From contig CALHIP010000002.1 of NCBI GenBank assembly GCA_938030745.1, positions 1 to 32,210 on the forward strand: 32,210 nucleotides of DNA, read 5' to 3'. Position 1 is the stretch's first letter, and every line of letters starts with the position of its first letter. Shown one piece after another: positions 26,236 through 32,210 of the stretch. The stretch comes from an uncultured Patescibacteria group bacterium. GTDB taxonomy: Bacteria; Patescibacteriota; Patescibacteriia; UBA2591; CALHIP01. The notes under the pieces were generated by a model. The model searched no databases. It saw only the letters and a list, made by a program, of their open reading frames with translations, and was not told the DNA's origin. Made by a program: the position numbers and the translations under genes.

Positions 26236-28641
26236 ATGAAGTTGAGTTATCAATGGTTAAAAGAAATTTTAGGGAAAATAAAAATATCACCAGAAAAACT
26301 GGCTAATCTTTTAAATTTAAAAGTTGCCGCAGTTGAGAAAGTAAAAAAATTAGCTCATGGATTAGATAAAGTTGTTGTTGCTGAAATTTTAGAAATAAAA
26401 AAACATCCTCAAGCAGACAAATTACAATTAGTGACATTAAGATTCAAAATTCAAAATTCAAAATTTAAGATTCTTCAAGTAGTCTGTGGTGCTTTTAATA
26501 TTAAAGTTGGCGATAAAGTACCTTTGGCTTTAAAAGGAGCGATCTTGCCTAATGGTGTAGAAATTAAAGAATCAATTATTCGTGGTATTAAATCAGAAGG
26601 TATGCTTTGTGCTGAAGATGAATTAGGAGTAGGTGAGGATCATACAGGGATTTTGATTTTAGATAAATCAGCAAAAATTGGTGAGAAAGTTTCAAAAGTT
26701 TTAGGTCTGGATGATACGATTATTGAAATTGAAAATAGTGCGTTAACTCATCGACCAGATCTTTTTAGTCATTATGGATTTGCTAGAGAAATTGCTGCCA
26801 TAACAAATTCAAAATTTAAAATTCAAAAGTCAAAAGTCAAAGTTAAAACCAAAAAGTTATTTAATCTAAAGATTAAAATTGAGGATCCAAAGGATTGTTT
26901 ACGGTATATGGCTGTCGTGATAGATAATGTAAAAATTGCGCCTTCACCAATCTGGCTTCAGAATCGATTAAGAAATTTAGGGATTCGACCAATTAACAAC
27001 ATTGTTGATATTACCAATTATGTCATGCTTGAAATAAATCAACCACTCCATGCTTTCGACTACGAAAAACTTTCAAGTATACAGAATCAAAATTCAAAAC
27101 AGATTGTTATTAGAAGAGCTAGAAAAGAAGAAAAACTGTTATGTTTAGATGGTGTTGAAAGAAAATTAGATAATAATGTTTTGGTGATTGCTGATAGTAA
27201 AAAGCCAATTGCTTTAGCTGGAATTATGGGTGGAGAGGAATCTGGAATTACTGAAAAAACAAAAACCATTGTTATTGAATCAGCCAATTTCAATCCAGTT
27301 GTTATCAGAAAAGGGATGAGAAAACTTGGTTTGCGGACTGAAGCAAGTTTAAGATTTGAAAAAGGATTACCATTAGTTTTTGCTAAAGATGGAATCTTAA
27401 GGGCAATTGAACTAATTGAAAAAATTGCTAATGGTAAAGTTGTTTCAAAAATTTATGATATTAAAGATAAAAAAACAGAAAAATTATTAAAAACACCAAA
27501 AAAAATAAATTTAGAAGTCGAAAAAGTTTCTAATTTAATTGGTGAAAAAATTTCTGAAAAGCAGATTGTTAAATATCTTAATAATCTTGGCTTTACAGTA
27601 AAAAAAATAGGTAAGATGCTAAAAGTAATTGTACCAATGTTTCGTAACGATGTTGAATTTGAAGAAGATGTCATTGAAGAAATTGCCAGGCTTTATGGTT
27701 ATCAAAAAATTAATCCTAAACCAATTGATGGAAAATTAAACTTTCTTCCTTATGATCCGCTTTTGAAATTAGAAAAAAATTTAAAAAATATTTTAATTGG
27801 CCTTGGTTTTGACGAAGTTTACAATTATTCTTTTTATGGAGAAAAAATAATCAATCTTTTAAAACTAAAAAGAGAACATCTTGAATTGACTAATCCATTG
27901 AATCCAGATCAAAGATATTTAAGAATTAGTCTTTTACCAAAAATTTTAGAAAATGCTGAAAAAAATGTTTCCTTTTATGATCGATTTAGAATTTTTGAGA
28001 TTGGAAAAGTATATTTTTTATCTGACAATAAAATAGAACAACCAAAATATTTAGCTGGTCTAATTTTGGAAAAAAATGAAAAAATATTTTATTTAGCTAA
28101 AGGAGTAATAGAAATAATTCTAAAAAAAATTGGAATAAATATAATTTCCTATCAAAAAAATTCTGATCAAAATTATCAATATCTTGATAATCCTACTACA
28201 ATAATGATAAACAACGAAAAAATCGGTGTTTTCGGCTTAATTAAAAAACATATAAAAGATAATTTGAAGATAACTGATGATCTTGCTGTTTTTGAAATCG
28301 ATCTTGAAAAATTGAGTAAGCTAAAAATAGAAGTTAAGACTTTTGAAAAAATCTCTTCTTATCCACCAATCCTTCGTGATCTTGCCTTTATTGTTTCAAA
28401 AAATATTATTTTTGAAGAATTATATCAGATAATTAAAAATTTCCATCCCTTAATTTATTCAGTTGAGCCATTTGATGTCTTTGAATCAGAAAAATTAGGA
28501 AAAGATGTGAGAAATATTGCTTTTCATTTAATCTTTCAATCTCCTGAAAGGACTTTAAAATCGGAAGAGGTTGAAAAAATCATTTCAGATTTAGTCAAAA
28601 CTTTAGAACAAAAATTTGGAGCAAAGTTAAGAACATTTTAA
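26236..28641 (+). CDS. pheT: Phenylalanyl-tRNA synthetase beta subunit
   Basis: MKLSYQWLKEI start, EMAP-like tRNA-binding domain, B3/B5 motifs (EEDVIEEIARLYGY), C-terminal FDX-ACB-like. ATG 26236 preferred over 26176. Confidence 0.96.
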   Translation: MKLSYQWLKEILGKIKISPEKLANLLNLKVAAVEKVKKLAHGLDKVVVAEILEIKKHPQADKLQLVTLRFKIQNSKFKILQVVCGAFNIKVGDKVPLALKGAILPNGVEIKESIIRGIKSEGMLCAEDELGVGEDHTGILILDKSAKIGEKVSKVLGLDDTIIEIENSALTHRPDLFSHYGFAREIAAITNSKFKIQKSKVKVKTKKLFNLKIKIEDPKDCLRYMAVVIDNVKIAPSPIWLQNRLRNLGIRPINNIVDITNYVMLEINQPLHAFDYEKLSSIQNQNSKQIVIRRARKEEKLLCLDGVERKLDNNVLVIADSKKPIALAGIMGGEESGITEKTKTIVIESANFNPVVIRKGMRKLGLRTEASLRFEKGLPLVFAKDGILRAIELIEKIANGKVVSKIYDIKDKKTEKLLKTPKKINLEVEKVSNLIGEKISEKQIVKYLNNLGFTVKKIGKMLKVIVPMFRNDVEFEEDVIEEIARLYGYQKINPKPIDGKLNFLPYDPLLKLEKNLKNILIGLGFDEVYNYSFYGEKIINLLKLKREHLELTNPLNPDQRYLRISLLPKILENAEKNVSFYDRFRIFEIGKVYFLSDNKIEQPKYLAGLILEKNEKIFYLAKGVIEIILKKIGINIISYQKNSDQNYQYLDNPTTIMINNEKIGVFGLIKKHIKDNLKITDDLAVFEIDLEKLSKLKIEVKTFEKISSYPPILRDLAFIVSKNIIFEELYQIIKNFHPLIYSVEPFDVFESEKLGKDVRNIAFHLIFQSPERTLKSEEVEKIISDLVKTLEQKFGAKLRTF
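26442..26475 (+). repeat. In-frame 7-nt-period repeat within pheT (copy 1)
   Basis: attcaaaattcaaaattcaaaatttaagattc encoding FKIQNSKFKI. Confidence 0.7.
26806..26850 (+). repeat. In-frame 7-nt-period repeat within pheT (copy 2)
   Basis: aattcaaaatttaaaattcaaaagtcaaaagtcaaagttaaaacc encoding NSKFKIQKSKVKVKT. Confidence 0.7.
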
Positions 28642-28654
28642 TAATCAAAAAGCA

Positions 28655-28697
28655 GTCCTACACTTTTCGGACGGCCGCAGAAAATAGACTATATAAA
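28655..28697 (+). promoter_or_regulatory. ACGGCCG-containing intergenic region with -10-like TATAAA upstream of the PfkB gene
   Basis: ACGGCCG 28671-28677; actatataaattt 28688-28700; ATG 28706 is 8 nt after TATAAA (28692-28697). Confidence 0.4.
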
Positions 28698-28705
28698 TTT
28701 GGACT

Positions 28706-29632
28706 ATGATTTACGATATCATTACTATCGGTGGGGCTATTCGGGATTTTACTTTTTATGTTGAGAAAACGAAAAAAAAGATTTCGGGTACACTTTGTTT
28801 TCCTTTGGGAGCAAAGATTAACATTAAGAATGCTTACTTTACTCATGGTGGTGGAGCCTGTAATGTTGCTGTTGGTTTAGCAAATTTTGGTTTAAAAGTT
28901 GCTGTGATCACTAGAATTGGTCAAGATTATTCTGGCCAAGCGATTTTAGAAAAATTGAAAGAAAAGAAAGTTGATATACGTTTTGTTCAAATTGATAAAA
29001 AATTACATACCGGCATTTCTGCAATTATTCAACCAAAAGAAGGTGAAAGGACAATTTTTACCTATCGTGGGGCAAATGACGCTTTAGAAATTAAAAATTT
29101 GGAATCAAAAATTAAAACAAAATGGATTTATATAGCTTCATTGTCAGGCAATTGGGAAAGGATATTAAAAAAAATTTATGAAAGAAAAGATTTGCCAAAA
29201 ATTGCTTGGAATCCAGGAGTTTTACAAATTAAAGCAGGCAAAAATAAATTAGCAAAATTTTTAAAAAGGACAGAAGTTTTGATTTTAAATAGATCAGAGA
29301 GTGCTCTTTTGGTTAGAAAAAGTGAAAAAAATATAAAAGAATTATTAAAATCACTTTATCGACTTGGGCCAAAAATCGTTGTTGTTACCTGTGGTAAAAA
29401 TGGTGCTTATGTTATGAATAAAGATGGTATCTTATATCATCCAGCTAAGCAAGTTAAAAGAGTTGATACAACTGGTGCTGGCGATGCATTTTCTTCAGGA
29501 TTTTTAGGTGGTTTAATTTTGTTTAATAATATAAAAAAAGCACTTAAATTAGGAATCTTAAATAGCGCCTCTGTCCTTAAAAAAGTTGGCGCTCAAGAAG
29601 GTCTTTTAACAAAAAAAGACTTAAAAATATAA
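28706..29632 (+). CDS. PfkB-family carbohydrate/nucleoside kinase
   Basis: THGGGACNVAVGLANFGLKVAVITRIGQDYSG and DTTGAGDAFSSGFLGGL. Confidence 0.94.
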   Translation: MIYDIITIGGAIRDFTFYVEKTKKKISGTLCFPLGAKINIKNAYFTHGGGACNVAVGLANFGLKVAVITRIGQDYSGQAILEKLKEKKVDIRFVQIDKKLHTGISAIIQPKEGERTIFTYRGANDALEIKNLESKIKTKWIYIASLSGNWERILKKIYERKDLPKIAWNPGVLQIKAGKNKLAKFLKRTEVLILNRSESALLVRKSEKNIKELLKSLYRLGPKIVVVTCGKNGAYVMNKDGILYHPAKQVKRVDTTGAGDAFSSGFLGGLILFNNIKKALKLGILNSASVLKKVGAQEGLLTKKDLKI

Positions 29633-29636
29633 AACT

Positions 29637-31505
29637 ATGAAAGAAAAACTATTTTATCCTTCAAAAGAAATTTTAAAGTGGGCTTTAATTAAAGATTATG
29701 AAAAAGTTTATCAGGAATCAATTAAGAACCCAGAAAAATTCTGGGAGAAGGAAGCATCTGAGTTAAAATGGTTTAAAAAATGGGATAAGGTTTTGGATTG
29801 GCAGCCACCATTTGCTAAATGGTTTATTGGTGCTAAATGTAATTTAACTTATAATGCGCTTGACCGACAATTAAAAAATGGGTTGGGTAATAAAATTGCT
29901 TTAATTTGGGAAGGACAATCAGGTGAGGTGAAAAAATTGACTTATCAAGAACTTTATGAAGAAGTCTGCCGTTTTGCCAATGTTTTGAAAAAATTTGGTT
30001 TAAAAAAGGGTGATCGAGCAACAATTTATTTGCCGAGAATTCCCGAACAAATTATTTCAATTTTAGCTTGTGCAAGAATTGGTGTGATTCATTCAGTTGT
30101 TTATTCCGGATTTTCTGTTGAAGCTTTAAAAACAAGAATTTCAGATGCTCAATCGAGAGTTGTTATTACTGCCGATCATGGTCGTTATCGTGAAAAACTA
30201 GTTAAATTAAAAGAAATCGTTGATGAGGCAATAAAAGAAATACCATCAGTTGAAAAAATTATTGTTGTTAAAAATTCTGGCCAACCAGTACCAATCAAAG
30301 ATGGTCGTGATTTTTGGTGGCATGAAATTTCTCAAACAGTCTCAAACAATTGTCCAGCTGAAGAAATGGATGCTGAAGATCCACTTTTTTTATTATATTC
30401 ATCAGGAACAACTGGCACACCAAAAGGCGTTATTCATACTCAGGCTGGTTATATGGTTGGCATTTATTCAACTATGAAATATATTTTTAATCCGATTGAA
30501 AATGATATTTATTGGTGTACAGCTGATCCAGGCTGGATTACTGGTCATTCTTATATAGTCTATGCACCCTTTATCTGTGGTTTAACTGAAGTTTTATACG
30601 AAGGTGCGCCTGATTTTCCTGATCCTTCAAGATTTTGGCAGATTATTGATAAACATAAAATCACAATTTTTTATACAACACCAACAGCTTTAAGAGCTTT
30701 AATGAGATATGGTGAGGAATATCCAAGAAAATACAAACTTAATTCTTTAAGAATTTTAGGTACTGTTGGCGAGCCAATTAATCCTGATGTTTGGCTTTGG
30801 TATTATCAAGAGATTGGCCATAATAAATGTCCAATTATGGATACTTGGTGGCAAACAGAAACAGGAATGCAAATGATTAGCCCAATTCCATCAATGCCAT
30901 TGAAGCCAGGTTCAGCAGGAAAACCATTCTTTGGAATCGAAGTTGATGTTTTAAAAGAAGATGGTCAACCAACCAAAATTGGCGAAGAAGGTTATTTAGT
31001 CATTAAAACTCCTTGGCCTGCAATGTTAAGAACTTTATATAAAGATGAAAAAAGATATCGTGAAACTTATTGGGAAAAAATAAAAGGTGTTTATTTTACT
31101 GGTGATTCAGCAAAAAAAGATAAAGATGGATATTATTGGATTATTGGTCGAGTTGATGATGTCTTAAAAGTTTCTGGTTATCGTTTAGGAACAGCTGAAA
31201 TTGAAAGTGCTTTAGTTGCTCATCCAGCTGTTGTTGAAGCAGCTGTTATTGGCAAACCAGATCCAATTAAAGGTGAAGCAATTAAAGCCTTTGTTATTTT
31301 AAAAAATGGTTATTCTGGTTCATCAGAATTAATTGAAGAATTGAAAATGTGGGTTAGAAAAGAAATTGGACCGATTGCTATTCCTTCGGAAATTGAATTT
31401 GTTGATTCTTTACCAAAAACCCGCTCTGGTAAAATTATGCGCCGTATCTTAAAAGCAAAAGAGCTTGGCCAACCAATAGGTGACATTTCAACACTTGAAG
31501 AATAA
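29637..31505 (+). CDS. acs: Acetyl-CoA synthetase (AMP-forming)
   Basis: LLYSSGTTGTPKGVIHTQAGYMV, MDTWWQTETGMQMI, TRSGKIMRRILKA. Confidence 0.95.
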   Translation: MKEKLFYPSKEILKWALIKDYEKVYQESIKNPEKFWEKEASELKWFKKWDKVLDWQPPFAKWFIGAKCNLTYNALDRQLKNGLGNKIALIWEGQSGEVKKLTYQELYEEVCRFANVLKKFGLKKGDRATIYLPRIPEQIISILACARIGVIHSVVYSGFSVEALKTRISDAQSRVVITADHGRYREKLVKLKEIVDEAIKEIPSVEKIIVVKNSGQPVPIKDGRDFWWHEISQTVSNNCPAEEMDAEDPLFLLYSSGTTGTPKGVIHTQAGYMVGIYSTMKYIFNPIENDIYWCTADPGWITGHSYIVYAPFICGLTEVLYEGAPDFPDPSRFWQIIDKHKITIFYTTPTALRALMRYGEEYPRKYKLNSLRILGTVGEPINPDVWLWYYQEIGHNKCPIMDTWWQTETGMQMISPIPSMPLKPGSAGKPFFGIEVDVLKEDGQPTKIGEEGYLVIKTPWPAMLRTLYKDEKRYRETYWEKIKGVYFTGDSAKKDKDGYYWIIGRVDDVLKVSGYRLGTAEIESALVAHPAVVEAAVIGKPDPIKGEAIKAFVILKNGYSGSSELIEELKMWVRKEIGPIAIPSEIEFVDSLPKTRSGKIMRRILKAKELGQPIGDISTLEE

Positions 31506-31526
31506 ATTTCAATTTTGAGAAAGCTC

Positions 31527-31577
31527 TTGACTTTTTTTGAAAAATATTCTATTATTTATTTAGTCTTAACAAGGAGG
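31527..31577 (+). promoter_or_regulatory. Promoter TTGACT-N17-TATTAT plus strong SD AAGGAGG
   Basis: TTGACT 31527-31532, TATTAT 31550-31555, aaggagg 31571-31577, ATG 31583. Confidence 0.8.
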
Positions 31578-31582
31578 AAATC

Positions 31583-31984
31583 ATGAACAGTGATTATTAC
31601 AAGAAGTTAGTTTTATCAAATGAAAGAAAAATAAAAATTTTGCGGAAAAAATTAATATTGATACTCCTTATACTTCTTGTTTGGTTTCTTTTTGGATATC
31701 TTTACGGAACTCATTTAACTAAATATCTTTTCTATGGAACCTCTTCTTGGACATTTCCGTTCCCCAAACACCACTCTCCGTTACTTGCTACACTTTTAAA
31801 CATCCAACCAAGAAATGATCTCTTATCAGTCTTTCATAAGATGATTTTTGGTCCAATTTGTGCTTTTATTGTTTATCTTTTTGCCGGAATTGCCTGGATT
31901 CTTTATGGCTGTCATGAACTAATTGTTTGGCTAATTAGATTTTTTGGAGGGTTACCAAAAATTATCTATCCATTTATTTTTTAA
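31583..31984 (+). CDS. Hypothetical membrane protein
   Basis: Own promoter, canonical SD, two or more TM segments, followed by a strong terminator. Confidence 0.8.
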   Translation: MNSDYYKKLVLSNERKIKILRKKLILILLILLVWFLFGYLYGTHLTKYLFYGTSSWTFPFPKHHSPLLATLLNIQPRNDLLSVFHKMIFGPICAFIVYLFAGIAWILYGCHELIVWLIRFFGGLPKIIYPFIF

Positions 31985-31990
31985 GATAAG

Positions 31991-32017
31991 GGAGGGGTTT
32001 TTACCCCTCCTTTTTTA
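31991..32017 (+). terminator. Strong Rho-independent terminator
   Basis: ggagggg-ttttta-cccctcc followed by ttttttatt. Confidence 0.93.
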
Positions 32018-32018
32018 T

Positions 32019-32046
32019 TTGACCAAAAAGGAAAAAATGATAAAAT
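32019..32046 (+). promoter_or_regulatory. Promoter of GT2 gene: TTGACC-N16-TAAAAT
   Basis: TTGACC 32019-32024, TAAAAT 32041-32046; ATG 32053. Confidence 0.65.
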
Positions 32047-32052
32047 TAAAAA

Positions 32053-32210
32053 ATGATGAATAAATTAGTAAAAGTTTCTGTTGTTTTGCCATGTTTAAAT
32101 GAAGAAAAAACAATAGGTATTTGTATTGAGAAAATAAAAACTGCTTTTCAAAAATACAATTTAGATGGAGAAATTATTGTTGTTGATAATGGTTCAACTG
32201 ATAAATCTGC
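32053..32210 (+). CDS. Family 2 glycosyltransferase (truncated by window end)
   Basis: Translation MMNKLVKVSVVLPCLNEEKTIGICIEKIKTAFQKYNLDGEIIVVDNGSTDKS. Confidence 0.88.
   Translation, partial: MMNKLVKVSVVLPCLNEEKTIGICIEKIKTAFQKYNLDGEIIVVDNGSTDKS

Noticed and set aside
16696-30477. Minus-strand ORFs 16696-16905, 16995-17186, 27087-27293, 27453-27674, 28658-28846, 29833-30024 and alternate-frame ORF 30250-30477
   Set aside because: Overlap strongly supported genes in another frame with no recognisable domain; treated as spurious.
1-32210. CRISPR array, insertion sequence, transposase or prophage
   Set aside because: No regularly spaced direct repeats with unique spacers and no transposase, integrase or phage structural genes were seen.
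1-32210. UGA recoding (genetic code 25 or 4)
   Set aside because: TGA is a natural stop in ftsX (9283-9285) and the MacB permease (7067-7069), and protein families terminate at expected positions.

Overview
This AT-rich window is densely packed, with every supported gene on the + strand. It looks like a Patescibacteria/CPR-type bacterial genome: many small membrane proteins, a type IV pilus fragment, and start codons that mostly lack a Shine-Dalgarno (SD) sequence. TGA is used as a stop (7069, 9285), so the standard code fits. Gene order: an ECF-like sigma factor and envelope genes; an HlyD/MacB-type efflux system; FtsEX, MreB and PilC/PilM/pilin; a UMP-kinase-like gene; rplJ-rplL with a switch-like leader; def, tRNA-Gly, an IMPase-family gene, tRNA-Thr and an HD-domain gene; small membrane proteins; a promoter-to-terminator unit with no long ORF; a PRT/THEP1/PRT cluster; tatD; a UvrD-type helicase-nuclease fusion; pheS-pheT; a PfkB kinase; acs; and a truncated GT2. 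The main points for a second look are: (1) a ~160-nt candidate structured RNA or attenuator at 19.0-19.2 kb with a G-poor, C-rich loop; (2) tRNAs used as punctuation between genes, one overlapping the def stop codon and ending 1 nt before the next ATG; (3) a repeated palindrome centred on CGGCCG in intergenic regions; (4) a two-state L10 leader; (5) 7-nt-period repeats inserted in frame in pheS/pheT; and (6) apparently widespread leaderless transcription. All calls come from reading the sequence by eye. No searches or folding programs were run.
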